Source: Massospora cicadina (Eukaryota > Entomophthoromycota > Entomophthoromycetes > Entomophthorales > Entomophthoraceae). From it: a stretch of 64,000 bases of DNA. A model generated the notes under the pieces. It saw nothing but the letters and a program-made list of their open reading frames with translations. It did not search any database and had not been told where the DNA came from. The translations under genes and the position numbers were made by a program. Each line of letters starts with the position of its first letter. Positions within the stretch are counted from its first letter, which is position 1. The stretch is taken from positions 186,001 to 250,000 of the forward strand of contig JAKSZP010006602.1 in assembly GCA_022478985.1 (NCBI GenBank), written 5' to 3'. Shown piece after piece: positions 22,740 to 34,014 of this stretch.

Positions 22740-24520
22740 TTTTGACTCTTCCGCTTGTTTTCTATCATTGAGATTCCATATGGCCCACGAGACCACAATA
22801 GTTGCACGGCTCCTTATTTGGTTTAGGTTTGGGTCTAGGCGTCATTGCATGGATATAAGAATGAGGGTTATTAGCGGAGGTCAGGTGTAACACACCATTG
22901 GGAATCTCAATATTCGCTTCTTTGATGTCAAGAATAGATCTGAAAAATCTTTTAAGAGATTTTAAATGCAGTAGTAACTGAGAACGAGAAGCAAATTCAC
23001 TCATTACAGCTTAAATGTCATCATCTATGGTAATACAATTGCAAGTGGCAATAGTCTGGGACTCATTATAGAATCTCTTAGTAAAATCCTAGATTGACTC
23101 TCTTTGCTTGATTTGGATGCTCATGAATGCTTGCTTTTGGTTAGATAGGATTTGATCACTTTCAAATTCCTAAATAAGGGCGTTCTTTACTTGAGCCCAA
23201 GTATTGCAAACCTTAAGGTGGTGAACCATGATTTATGAGCGAAATGGCTTAGGCAAGAGGTAATATGCCATACTTTCTGTTGATCCGTCGCCCCATCCAT
23301 TGCACGCTCATAGACAAAGAGAAACTAATGAATACTACCTTCACCCAGCTCAAACTTATACTTGAAGGTAGGTTTGAATGGGGTGGGATCATTACTCAAG
23401 ACATGTACCCCTGATATCATGACCATATCAGCTTTGGAGGATTCAGACTCTGGGATATGAGCTTGAGTGGGAATTCGGTCAACTTGTTGCCTTAAGTTAT
23501 TAAGGTCCTCCCGTAAAATTTGAGCTCATTGAGCAAGATGATCATTTGCAGGCTGTTGATCTAATCTAGAAATTGCAGTGATCATCTCTTCCTTCTTGTT
23601 CTTGAGGACTCCGCATTTATCAGTTAACCATCTAATGGAAGCATTTATCATTGCAAATTGGGTTTCTTGTGTAGTTTGGTTAGCATCGCATAGACGTTGA
23701 GCATTATCCACGCCATCCAATAAATTGGTTAAAGAGTAATCTGGGTCAGTTGGAAGGCCTTCTAAGGATAAGAAACATCCTTGAGCTATGGCTTATATTT
23801 GGGTTTCTAACGCTTGTACAATTGATACTAAAAGACTCAAAGGTTCAGAATCGTACATTGGAAGCGAGGAGCCAAGGGGACCAGGAGGTCCAGGGGGTCC
23901 TTGCGACCCGTCTTGACCTGCAGGCCCCAGTGGCCTTGTTGAACCACAGGGCCTTGAGGTCTTTTTCACCAGGAGGTCCCAGGGTTACCAACGGAGAACT
24001 AGGTGGTCCCAGAGGTCCAGGAGGACCAGCAGGACTGGTTCCACCTTCTCTGATAGTTTTCACAATCTGGACAAGTTGTTGAAGTAGCTCGTAGAGCTCA
24101 ACAAAGTGCTCCTCATGTTGGGCCCAAAATTTTCCCAGTTGTCTCATATTCTCATCCTCAAGGGTAGTGATTTGGTGGTGAATAGGTTTAGCGACAGCAC
24201 TAACCTGTTGAGATACTTCTTGGCTGATGTACCCCACAACTTCATTATCAATTCTCACCAAATGATTATGTAGATCGTTGATTTCCCTTCTAATATTGAG
24301 TATGGCTAACTGATTATCCCACCAAAGTTATAAGCCATCTCATAAAACGAGGATAAATGAGAATGAAATTGTTGCGCCAGGGTCAACTGGCGTTGGATCT
24401 TGAGATGATGTAACCCCAAAATCTGGAGTATGTGATAAATATTGGGATGTATGTAATGCTGGAGATACTGCTCAGTTCTAGCCAAACCAACTTCAGTATG
24501 TTGTAACACCGCTCTGTTTT
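22740..24520 (-). pseudogene. Gyp3 gag remnant
   Basis: Reading leftward, an N-terminal block at 24509-24306 contains YIHPNIYHILQILGLHH, which has a homologue in Gyp6 (LHPTLYHLLPVVGMHH). A likely coiled coil with ELYELLQQLVQIVKTI follows at 24261-24060, then a collagen-like Gly-X-Y tract, another helical segment (23720-23526) and a C-terminal zinc knuckle CNYCGLVGHMES near 22770-22806, whose last Cys is lost next to a stop. Several frameshifts separate the blocks. Gag would assemble the particle and bind RNA. Confidence 0.78.
23868..24050 (-). other. Collagen-like Gly-X-Y tract in Gyp3 Gag
   Basis: In the frame of the coiled-coil block the minus strand reads GTSPAGPPGPLGPPSSP and then LGPPGEKD. 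After one frame change it continues with G-X-Y triplets ending GPPGPLG near 23880. Roughly 20 Gly-X-Y triplets can be read across the interval, proline-rich in X. The tract follows a heptad-like helical segment. A homologous tract occurs in Gyp6. Confidence 0.75.
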
Positions 24521-24844
24521 ATAAGTTCATCATAATATCAGCAACTTTAGATGCTCAGTATCGATTAGGATGGGCACCAGGCTGGATAGCCCTATTATCA
24601 AGCCTTTGACCATTTCTTCTACGTCTGAAGCTTGAATTTGATAATTATTTTGGTCAGGGCCCTCAATGGCCAAGTCTATATAAGCTCAATATTGCAGATT
24701 AATAAATTTAACGGAAGTCATCTCCTGCCTGTTGGGGTGTACCCATTCGGTGATGCTCATTGGTTCCTCAGAATAGGGACTTTATTTGCTAGACATATTC
24801 ATCGTCGTGAAAGTATGTTTTCGCCAGGTAGCCTCAAAAGCAGA

Positions 24845-24861
24845 CCTGGCAGGGAGCACCA
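24845..24861 (-). other. Gyp3 primer-binding site
   Basis: The minus strand reads TGGTGCTCCCTGCCAGG, four bases inside the 5' LTR boundary. The first eight bases are those of Gyp2, Gyp6 and Gyp7; the rest differs, suggesting a related but different tRNA or drift. Confidence 0.75.
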
Positions 24862-24865
24862 GGCT

Positions 24866-25422
24866 TAGAATTTCAATAGAAATTATGATAAGCAGGTGCT
24901 ATGAAGGCTTTGAAATTATTAGTTCTGGGGGTCTAGAAAAGATAAACAAAAGTGCAATGAAGTTATTCGTTCTGTTGCTATAATTGATTCCAATCAGAAA
25001 TACAGAATTTTGTATCAATAGACAAAAATTCAGATACGTGAGACAAAAATAGAGGTGCTTTATTAGTTAAAAATGGGGGATATTTATAGGGGTAGATTTA
25101 GTAGTTCTTTGTGAGGATTTTTGGGCTGCACCTGAGATAAGATCTTTCCTATAAGATGACCAATATTGCTGATTATTATTGTCATACTTGCGATAGTCAG
25201 ATCTGATAATTCTTATTAGATGAGCTTGACCTTCTTGTGTGATGTTTTGCTCCATCAGATAGCTTAGCATCATCCTTCAGAGGTTGCTGATAGCTCCAAA
25301 GGGTTTATTGTCAGTCTATCTGAGAATTAGATATCTCAGACGTGGATTTTACAATCTCATTAGACTGAGATATTGAATCTCAATCTTGAGTATTTTGGGT
25401 CATCGCAGTTGCATCCCCAACA
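24866..25422 (-). repeat. Gyp3 5' LTR
   Basis: About 557 bp, matching 18567-19126. Its internal edge reads ATTCTAAG next to the primer site, a changed form of the ATTCCAATA end seen in the 3' LTR. Confidence 0.9.
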
Positions 25423-25427
25423 GAGGA

Positions 25428-27344
25428 GATAGCCAATCCTGGCAGAATGGCTTATTGACTAAATATTTGTGGTTATTTTGATGATTGCTAGTTAGTTGCT
25501 CCCCAATTGGATTGAGCCAAAATTAGTATCTCTCCGAGTTGGGAAGTTAGGTTCAAGTGGGGCCTATTGGTGGACCCAAATTATTATAAGGATCATCAGC
25601 AACTATTAGCCAAGGATGATCTAAATAGTTAATTTATTATAAGTCAGCAGAATCTGAGCTTGACACTAACTGCTATTCATAGGCCATTGTGGGATTTTCT
25701 GATGGAAAGCTGACATATTTTTACAACTATCTAACAATCCTAGTTTGATGCCAACTGCCAATAGTGGCCAATTGTGGGAAGTTCTGGTAGGAAAGCCAAC
25801 GTATTTGTTATTAATCATCTAACTATGATTCTGCTGCCTAAATAAGTTTACAGGCGACTTATGCCAAGGATGCTTAATTGTATTATTTACTTGATGTTGT
25901 CACAAACCAATGATCCTGAGTTTGAGATGGCCAAGGTTGTTTCTAACATCTCATATTTATTAAATCAACTATCACCTAAGAAAGGTGATTCCCCAAATAT
26001 TGACTAGAAAAATCGAAATGTGCTGTTGACAAGAAGCTAATATATTACAAGTTAAGCAAGTGACTGAAGAGTTTTCCAGTATATAATTACTAAGAAACCC
26101 TAAGGTCAAATTCAGATTCAATAATTATTTAAATAAGTAATTTATATGGTTCACTGGCAACTGAAGGCTGAGGATGAAATTAAAACTAATAATTGGTCAT
26201 TAAGAACAAAACAAGAGGGTTGCACCAGGAAAGAGAGAAGTGCAGTGAGAGAAAGAGAGTGGTTAGCTGGAAGATCCAGCAATGAGCTGATAGTTCATCG
26301 ATGGGTACAGTAGCCCTTTGTACATATGAATTCCTAGTGCTTCCCTTTTAATAAACATCTCCATTTGCCTAATCTACCTTTATTATAAGTTTATGTTTAT
26401 TCTTGTTGTTTTGGGGGTTAGTCTGGGTGATCCCCAAATGGAGTGGGTGATACGCCAAGGGGTCATCTGGCGCTGCTGGCCCTGTCACCTAAGGTGAAAC
26501 AGCAAGTTCCAGCCAGTCTTCATACTGGTTGGCCTGCCAACCAGCAGAGCACACTGTTGCCAAAAAAGCGATTTTCTGACATGCCCCAATCGCCTTAGTA
26601 GACTGATTCCCTGCTGTCCCATATCAAGCTTTGTGAGTTATGTCCAGAGCCATTTTAATTTTTTGTTTAAGTCAGGAGGATACAACCTTAACCGGAGAGC
26701 TGGTATTAATTTTAGCCAGGACTTTAACCTAGTAAATGACTACCTCTACTTATACCACTGAAGATCAATATTTTAATTTAAAGATATTAAACTAGAAAAT
26801 GGGGAATTGTAGCGAGGTGAGCAGAGGATTTGTTCTGGACTGGATCAGGGAATGTCAATTTAGTATATAATTTTTGTAGGTTAATGCTTGGCTCTCGCTA
26901 GATGAGCTTACTGTAAGGGTGCTATTGGGTAACTGACAATATACCAATAGGATAGCTTAAGTTCTCTATTGCCTTGGATAGTAAGAAGCACTTTTGTTTT
27001 TGGAAGAAGCAGCTAATATGAAGCAAACTGAGATACTAGGCATATTATGGTAGGTTTAATTTACTCTCTAGCAGAATTATATAGAGGATTAGGGAATTGT
27101 TTTTGAGGAAAATTCGCAGGCGCTTCCAATCTGATAACTATACTAAATTGCAATCTGTTTATCTGTGACATTCTAGTTACTTCTGTCAAACAGGATTTGA
27201 TTGCTTTTTAGATCAGCTTTGGACCCCAATTTGGGAGGCTTTGTTAAAGTTAATTGGGGATTATCCCTGACAGAAGCTACGACCAAATCTAAGATTGGGT
27301 TTAAATCCTGATATCTGAATTACTTGAATCTTTAATTCAAGCTG
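25428..27344. other. Unassigned AT-rich interval, possibly decayed Gyp1 and LTR material
   Basis: I see no convincing coding region. By position it could hold the lost gag and 5' LTR of Gyp1. It contains an imperfect tandem duplication (25654-25822) and a stretch near 26190-26480 with AATAAA at 26351 and a TGG-starting segment (TGGCGCTGCTGGCCC, near 26468) that resembles an LTR end plus primer site, but I found no partner copy. Confidence 0.4.
25654..25822. repeat. Imperfect tandem duplication, two units of about 85 bp
   Basis: Units at about 25654-25734 and 25740-25822 share the pattern GGCCA-TTGTGGGA...TCTG-T-GGAAAGC and both end in ATCTAAC. They are diverged and do not code. Confidence 0.6.
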
Positions 27345-29675
27345 GATTACCAATAGACAGGACCACCCGAGTAGTGATCAACTACCAACATCCCAACGCC
27401 ATCACCAAAAAGGCTCATACCCACTGCCAAGAATTGATGACACTTTAGACTGCTTGGGTGGCGCCTGCTATTTACCTGCCATAGACTTGATAATGGGTTA
27501 CTGGCAAATTTCACTACTGAAAGCTGAACTTGATAAGTGCGCGATAATCACATACAAGGGTTTATCCCAACCAACTCAGATGCTGAAGGAACTATGTAAA
27601 GCCCTGGCCACATTTCAGAGGTCTATGGACACCATCCTAGGAGACCTCAAGGTATCATGTGTCCTCATTTACTTTGATGACATCAATGTCTTCTCACATA
27701 TGTTTTTAAAGTATTTTAACAATTTGGAGGAGGTTTCCACTGGCTCGCGGTGTCCAAAGTAAAATCTATGCTCACAAAAATAATTTCTTCAAGGAACAAC
27801 TAAGATACCCTGGGTTTTTAGTGGACGCCAAGAGACTTAGGCCACAGCTAGCCAAGATAGAGGCCATCAGTAAGATGGCCCAACAAGTAACAAATGAGAT
27901 ACTCATGTATTTTTGGGCATTTTCAGTTACTAACAACACTTTATTCTTAATTTCAGCTCTATTTGGCCCCACACTTTGAACTTTTTAAAGAAAGATGTCA
28001 TGTTTGCATGGTCATAATGATGCCAGAGTGCCTTTGAGCCATAGAATAGCGTTGATCAATTCCCCGATGCTGCAATATCTTAAATATAAGAAGGAGTTCA
28101 TTGTCTATACAGACACTTCCTTCTCCATTATAGGAGTGGTACTATCCCGATGGGATGATAACATTGTAGAGCACACCATCACTTATTGAAGCAGAAGTTT
28201 AAATGCTATGAACAGAGTTATATAGTGACCAAACGGGTGTTTAGCTGCGATTTATGCTTATAAACAGTTCCAGATCTACTTCCATGGACTAAAGTTCAAG
28301 GTTGTGACCATGATTCCTTGCGCTGGTTACAGAATCTCAAGGAGTGGGAGGGACGCCTTCCACGGTGATCTCTCAAGCTCTAGGCTTATGATTTTAAAGT
28401 AATTTACTGCCCTGGTGCGAAGCACTAGAATGCTGACTGTTTATTACGGCCAACAGATGGTTATCATAATGGTGGACATGTGCGATTTGATGTATGAAAA
28501 GATGATCAGTAGCAAGTACTCTGACAAATCACCTCAATTCATTTTAGCATCAAATGAGGGAGGGCCAATACCTTCTGGAAAAATGGTGAGCTATACAGGA
28601 AGATTAGCGGTACTATGGTGAGCTTCCTGAAACCCTATGTCTGACCAGATATTATTGTGAACACAAACAGGGCGTTATTCATGGAGGGCTATGTAAATTC
28701 TTAGAGTTCCTGCATCCGAATTATTACTGGGAGAGCATGCACTTTGATGTTCTTTAAATAATTTCCTGCTGTCATCAATGCAAGTTGTGAAGCCCTTCCA
28801 AAAAAGTCCACCTATCATTTGGTGAAAGCTTAGTTTATGTGGCACATGATGTCCATTGACATCTTGGGCCCTTTCCAATGGGTGCAAATTTCTCCAAGTA
28901 CATCATGGTAGTGATAGACCATTTATGAAGTGGGTATAGGCACAAGCGATAGGAGATTTGGAGATGGTAATTGCCTATAAATTCATAGTGGAGTGCGTCA
29001 TTAAATGGCATGGCTGCCCACAGTTCATACTTACAGACAACAAAAACTAGTTCACCTCATATGATCTTTCTCAAGCTGAATGAATTAGTGACAATCCGTG
29101 GGGCATTAATAACCCCATACCACCCTGAGTTCAACAGAACTGTCGAGTGTGCTAACAGAACCCTGGTGAATATACTCAGGAAGCTTGTAATGGATAAACT
29201 TCTGGACTGGAGCGCCCTCCTTCCCACCGCAGTTTTTACATACAACATCAGCTATCACTCAGCAACTTAGAAGAGTCCCTTACAGTTGCTCTATGGGAGG
29301 CACCCAGCCCTGCATCCGCTACTCTACTCCTGAGGAGGATACCAGCTGAATAGATCTTCAACGCTATCTGGAAACTTTGACGTCCATGCTAATTAAACTT
29401 CAGACCAAAACATACTCAACAAGTCTGGCAAAAAGTAAGGATCACAAAATTGACCAATGACAGCATAGCAGACTTTCACATTTGAGATATGATAGCATGA
29501 CCTGTCCACGACCAGCACAGATTCAGATGGAGGAACAAACCTAACTAACATATGGATTGGACCCTTCAAAATAATAAAGAAGGCATCTAGTGACGCTTTA
29601 TGATCAAGGAGCCAGCGAGAAGCTGCATTATTAACCAAGTGCATGCTAAGTTCCTCCAGCCATATAACCAATAGA
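27345..29675 (+). pseudogene. Gyp4, Ty3/gypsy pol relic without recognised LTRs
   Basis: RT begins near VVINYQHPNAITKKA (27370). It continues at 27454-27762 with MGYWQISLL and an intact catalytic YFDD at 27670-27681. RNase H has FIVYTDTSFSIIGVVLS near 28098. Integrase spans about 28660-29670, with LITPYHPEFNRTVECANR near 29107 and a closing HAKFLQPY near 29640. Frames change repeatedly, at least near 27760, 28190, 28620 and 29270. Gag and protease were not found upstream and no LTR pair was found, so this is an old truncated copy. It lies on the strand opposite to Gyp1 and Gyp3. Confidence 0.8.
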
Positions 29676-32065
29676 GAAAAAGGGAAATAGGGAAAAAGAA
29701 ATATATATATAAATAGTATACCTAATAAAAAACAGTAATGATGATGACAGTAATATAATATAAGATGTACTTTAATAGGAAAAACAAAAAGTATCTAATA
29801 AATCCACACGCTCATATCCACATCACTATCACCTCTGCTGCCTCCAATCCCTCTGGGCAGCCTTGCTCATCAACTGGCAGTATGTCTGCCTGGTTCTCCT
29901 ACACCAACTCATAGTCAAGTTGGCCTCGCTGGCCCTTTCTGTAAGTCCAGCAGCTCCTGCCACTAAGTTAGACAGGGATGTGACCCTTTTAGGTCAAAAA
30001 GGGCTCTAACCCCAAGGCCCTACCTCACACCCAAATTTCTGACCTAGGGCATATCCTAGATGAGCGATGGGTGGCTGATGCTTCTGCCTGCTTGCCCTGT
30101 GCTAATACCTGATCCTTTGAACCCAAATCCACCATTTTCTTAGTTTCAGACAATTGACATGCCAAGGAAATACTTGGCTTCCGTTGTAGTACTTCAATAC
30201 CACAACAGCATCCACAGTCCGCATGGCATCGCCATTCTGATAGTTTTAGCATAGGATCTATGGGGAGATGAATGTGGGAAATATTGTTAAATGAACATCA
30301 TTCCTATCCTGGGCACCAGGCTGAGCGCTAGTAGTAAGCTTAATCAGGTTTCAAGCATCAAAAGCTGATTGGTTTTTTTAGGAGGAGGAGCCAGTTCCGT
30401 CCATCCAGTATGTCCATTTTGGACTGAAAAAACCCGACTCATTTAGATGCACACTTGATATTTAGAGTAATTATTGTCTTGTCAGTTTCAATTCTAATAG
30501 TTCTCCCCATGGCCACATCAACCAGATTGTCAATTCCATTTTTCTTCAACTGCAGCAGATTGGATCAAAAGATTGATTGTTCCACTCCAGCTGTAATATG
30601 ATATGTATTTCCTTACTCACATGGTGCGTGTGATACTACTAGAGGATTATTCCTGAGGTTTTATTTGCTGAGGGAGGCTAATGCTATAATCACTAGTGGA
30701 CAGCCACAAACATTACTTACACTAATGAGTGGGGGCCCTCCAGTGGTTGATGTGGTTCCCTTAGGGCGACCAGAATCTTTGAAAATAAAAAATGAGGTAA
30801 TTTTGAGCGTAATTAACGATTTAATAATAATATTAAAAAACAACCCAGCGCTCTACCATAACAGAGTGTTGGTTTTTTATGGCTTTAAAATTGAGGAGCA
30901 GGGATTGTTGAACTTTTCTTACAACAGGACGCACAAATCCTTTCTAAACGATGTGAACTTTGTGCGTTATTAAGGATTGCAAATTGTGGGTGGACTATTT
31001 TGTGGTTCCTACTGCTGGACTTTACTTGTTTGTTGGGGTTCTGGCATACTTGCGTTGCTCAAAAATTTCCATAAAAAGTTTTTTCTATCATCTGAGGGGT
31101 TCCTCTGGATTAACCTTTGTAATTGCAGTTCTTTCAGGATTTCAGTTGCAATTCAGCAAATTGTGCCTGATTTCATCACAGATTCTCTAGCTTTTTTTCA
31201 GAGTAGATTTTAGCCAAATTGAGCTTCATAGCAGATTAATCTTTCCCATTTTTGGCAGATTATGAAATTGAGACAATGAGAGCAGCGGAAACCCAATGTT
31301 GGTCAAGGGTATGTCCCAGATCTACTATCTCTTCCAGCAGAAAAGCTTGATATTTGTTCCCCTTCCTTGATCAAATAGTGTGAATTGTCTGATATGGTTT
31401 TATGGGTGAGACTGTGATCATTACACTCAGAGTCTGCATAATTTTACACTGGGAAAATCAGACAACATTGTATATATTTAAGAAAATTTAAAGGAATCAC
31501 TTTCCAAAATCCCCAAACACACCATAAATCAACAGCTTAATTGAGAGCCATCATTTTGGGAAAAAGTTGACACCTGGGGCAACCCCATTTGAATTAACTA
31601 AGTCAAAAGGCAAGTTAAGTAAAAATTTAAAGAAGTCAAAAGGAAAAGTCAGAAATGGGAATCTTACCCATATAATATTCTGAGATTATCAGAAACAAGT
31701 TTGGACAATCTGAACTTACCAGAACCACTCAAGTATAGTTCAGGAAATTTAACCACTATTTTTAATATGGAATATCAATTGAGTGTGCGATTACCATATT
31801 TCAAGTTCAAAAAAATGGTATATGATGCCAAGGGTGAGCTTAATACTTTCTCCTTCCCAGCCTAATCTTAAAATCATAACCCTGCTAAGGATAGGGTATT
31901 GGCTTATTGTTTTGTTTAATAAATGTTTTATCCCATTTATTTATTAGCACTAGTTGTACCCAACCCAAAAGGGGAAGCGGCCACGCATATTTATTTGCAA
32001 ATGGGCCAAACAAAGGGATTATTAGAGATAAAAAAATTTTCTAATATGGCACCTCAACTAACAGC
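29676..32065. other. Unassigned interval between Gyp4 and element X
   Basis: Purine-rich sequence (29670-29710) follows the integrase end and could be a Gyp4 polypurine tract, but no LTR start is evident. Coding-like but broken stretches occur on the minus strand (complement of 30025-30252 and 30460-30570) and on the plus strand (30665-30973); none matches a family I can name. The rest, about 31200-32000, is AT-rich with nothing recognisable. Confidence 0.4.
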
Positions 32066-32531
32066 CTAGGAAGCTATATCAGAAAATGAGGATTCTTTTG
32101 GAAAACTTTTGTCTGGCGCCCGCTTTAGCTGGTGGACCATGGTGGACAGCATTGGGGTGGGAGCATCAGCGACATGAGGCATAAGGAGGTAAAATTTGGG
32201 GTTATCTTTGTCGATGAGGCCGGCAGTGTCCATTGCCTCAACATATTAAGCAAGTTGATGCTCTGCAAAAGTGATGAGAGCTGGCACAAGTGAATGACTT
32301 GATGTGCTGGCAGGTTTTAGGATAATTGGGGTCAAAATGAGATGTTTTTGCTGCATCAATGCAAGCGCGGCTAACACCAAAAGTAAGCTCCTTAATCTTA
32401 TAATTCACATCTTCCTCTAAAAATTCTGGGGAAAATTGGGGATGGGAATACCCTCAACTGAGCTCCATCGCCGCATGAAGTTGCTGGCAGAGTAGGGTGT
32501 TGGCATGAGCTGCAGCGGCTTTGAATGCCAT
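32066..32531 (-). pseudogene. Element X copy 1, second reading frame, unknown product
   Basis: From a Met at 32531 the minus strand reads MAFKAAAAHANTLLCQQL, FSPEFLEEDVNYKIKEL, then after one frame change LVPALITFAEHQLA and DKDNPKFYLLMPHVADAP, ending at a stop at 32066-32068. It is about 155 residues with one in-frame stop and one frameshift. Weak similarity to the corresponding part of copy 2 (near 41650-41780) suggests it belongs to the element. It follows the zinc-knuckle frame by about 200 bases. Function unknown. Confidence 0.45.
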
Positions 32532-32599
32532 TTTATTGATATTTTTATAAAAAAAGATTAACTTTTTTGGGTGAAAATGGTGGGGTCGCAATCTGAAAG

Positions 32600-33790
32600 G
32601 ATTAACAAAAAAACCTTTCTAAAGCAAAATCTGGTTTTACATGGTATGGCCATTCATCCTCATCAATCCATTTAAGAGCCTCTAATAAATTGGATTTGGC
32701 CAGCACTGGGCCAGCCACAGTAATTGGGGCAGTGGCAGGAGCTGATTAACCACATGCTGTCAACCATGGCAGCTCAGCTGAAACTGGTTCAGCCATTGGC
32801 TCAGAATTCCATAATCTGGTCGAATTTTGATTCAAATTTATATAATTTTTATTCGGATTGGCTGCCACTTTTGGAGCAGCGCCAAATTGCCCTGAGGTTG
32901 GGGATGTGAGGATCGAGCCCCATTCAAAAAATTGGTGTGAAATGGCTATGGGCCTGACGCCCAAGGAATGAGTGGTGGAAGTGGTGGAAGCAGAAACTGT
33001 GGGGCACTTGCACTTTGAGTGGTCAAGCTCAAAGCACAAGGGGCACTAGGTGCAGCCATTTTTCAACGCATGCCCAGAATGGATGATCAGGGGCAGATAT
33101 GATCACAGTGCAGGGGGAATTGTGAGATAGTTATTGTGATAAAATGGTTGGATTGTCATAAAAACGTGAGGCCTGGCCAGATGATCCACCTCATTTGGAA
33201 CCACAAACTGCAAAATGGGGTTTTCGCCATAAATGGCTAAACCCTCCATGAGCTCATAGCAGAGGCATTAGGGTGAGGGATGTGAGGGCAACCCAGCAAA
33301 CTGGACCACCAAATTGGCCTCATCTAGGAGCCAGTTTTGAATGGCGGCAATGAAATTTTTTTAAAAAAATGATTTGCATCTTGGCTGCTGCTGCTGCATC
33401 AGCTTCTGAATGGAAACTGAGATCAAAGTACCCCTTAAAGGGGAGGAAGTCAATAAAGCCGGTGGGTTTGAAAGCTGCCATGGCCATCTTGATGATGGCC
33501 ACACTCGCATATGGGAAGAGGTTCCCATATATGACCCAGAGGCTAAAACGCAAATTGCTCTGTGGGAGCACCAAAGGGCTATGGAGCACCGCCTGGGAGC
33601 TTATGAGGTGGTGGGCCAAGTCCCAAGGGGAGACATAACGCCCAGTAGCGTTATAGAGCTACCAGAGACAGCCCAGGAACACTTCAGCTTTAGTCAAAAC
33701 ACACCAGCAGGCAGCGTGCCACCGCCCCATGCTAGGGCAGTGGGCATCAAAACAATTGACAATTTAATTTTTGTGCTCATTTAAGTGGAC
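32600..33790 (-). pseudogene. Element X copy 1, ORF1-like protein remnant with zinc-knuckle region
   Basis: Reading leftward: YVSPWDLAHHL and VLHSPLVLPQ (33619-33540), SLWVIYGNLFPYAS, FIDFLPFKGYFDLSFHSEAD (about 33480-33400), a disturbed part, HPFWACVEKW (near 33080), then a knuckle-like segment with LDHSKCKCP (near 33020) and a C-terminal part with LEALKWIDEDEW. The layout, an RNA-binding-like region followed by a CCHC knuckle, is that of a LINE ORF1. The same blocks appear in copy 2 with an intact knuckle. The frame is broken near 33320, 33050 and 32745. Confidence 0.65.
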
Positions 33791-33904
33791 ATGTTTTGTG
33801 TTTTTTTAAATCTAAATTTGGCTTTAATTATAGCTATAAAAGTGAAAGAAAGATCAGTTTTATACATTCATTCATTCCTAAATTTTTATAGCTTACTATA
33901 TATT
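33791..33904. other. AT-rich spacer between X copy 1 and the LINE-D target site
   Basis: No coding sequence or motif recognised. It could be 5' leader of X. Confidence 0.4.
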
Positions 33905-33919
33905 AAATTACAACTCCAC
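33905..33919. repeat. LINE-D target-site duplication, left copy
   Basis: AAATTACAACTCCAC here and AAATTGCAACTCCAC at 39191-39205, at the two ends of LINE-D. Fourteen of fifteen bases agree. Confidence 0.9.
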
Positions 33920-34014
33920 AAACTTTTCTTTCTCGTTGCAATCACTTTTGCAACCTATTCAATTCAAGTCTGAATCTAGTTTAATAATCTCACAGAGGAG
34001 ATTAGTCTGCGCCC

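Larger units (their letters stand above)
18567..25422 (-). mobile_element. Gyp3, Ty3/gypsy LTR retrotransposon with both LTRs, inserted in Gyp1
   Basis: A 6.9-kb element reading leftward: 5' LTR 24866-25422, primer site 24845-24861, gag with coiled-coil and collagen-like segments, CCHC, protease, dUTPase-like, RT, RNase H, integrase, polypurine tract and 3' LTR 18567-19126. GAGGA flanks both sides (18562-18566 and 25423-25427). The LTR begins TGTTGGG; the 3' LTR ends ATTCCAATA, not the usual CA (see findings). It is not intact: catalytic changes are noted in its pol entry. Confidence 0.93.

Noticed and set aside
23845..24082. Genuine host collagen or an animal origin for the DNA
   Set aside because: The Gly-X-Y tract is inside gypsy Gag, between a helical block and a CCHC knuckle, and recurs in Gyp6; nothing else suggests a collagen gene.
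25654..25822. CRISPR-like or satellite array
   Set aside because: Only two diverged units and no spacers.
26380..26490. LTR end plus primer site for Gyp4
   Set aside because: TGGCGCTGCTGGCCC resembles a primer site, but no second LTR exists and only about 0.9 kb separates it from RT, too little for gag and protease.
30665..30973. Plus-strand frame of 102 codons as a host gene
   Set aside because: No recognisable domain, low complexity at its end and no neighbour context; left unassigned.
33320..33619. Possible host protein on the minus strand with FKGYFDLSFHSEAD
   Set aside because: The same blocks recur in copy 2 (41468-43920) beside a zinc knuckle, so it is a repeated element rather than a single-copy host gene.
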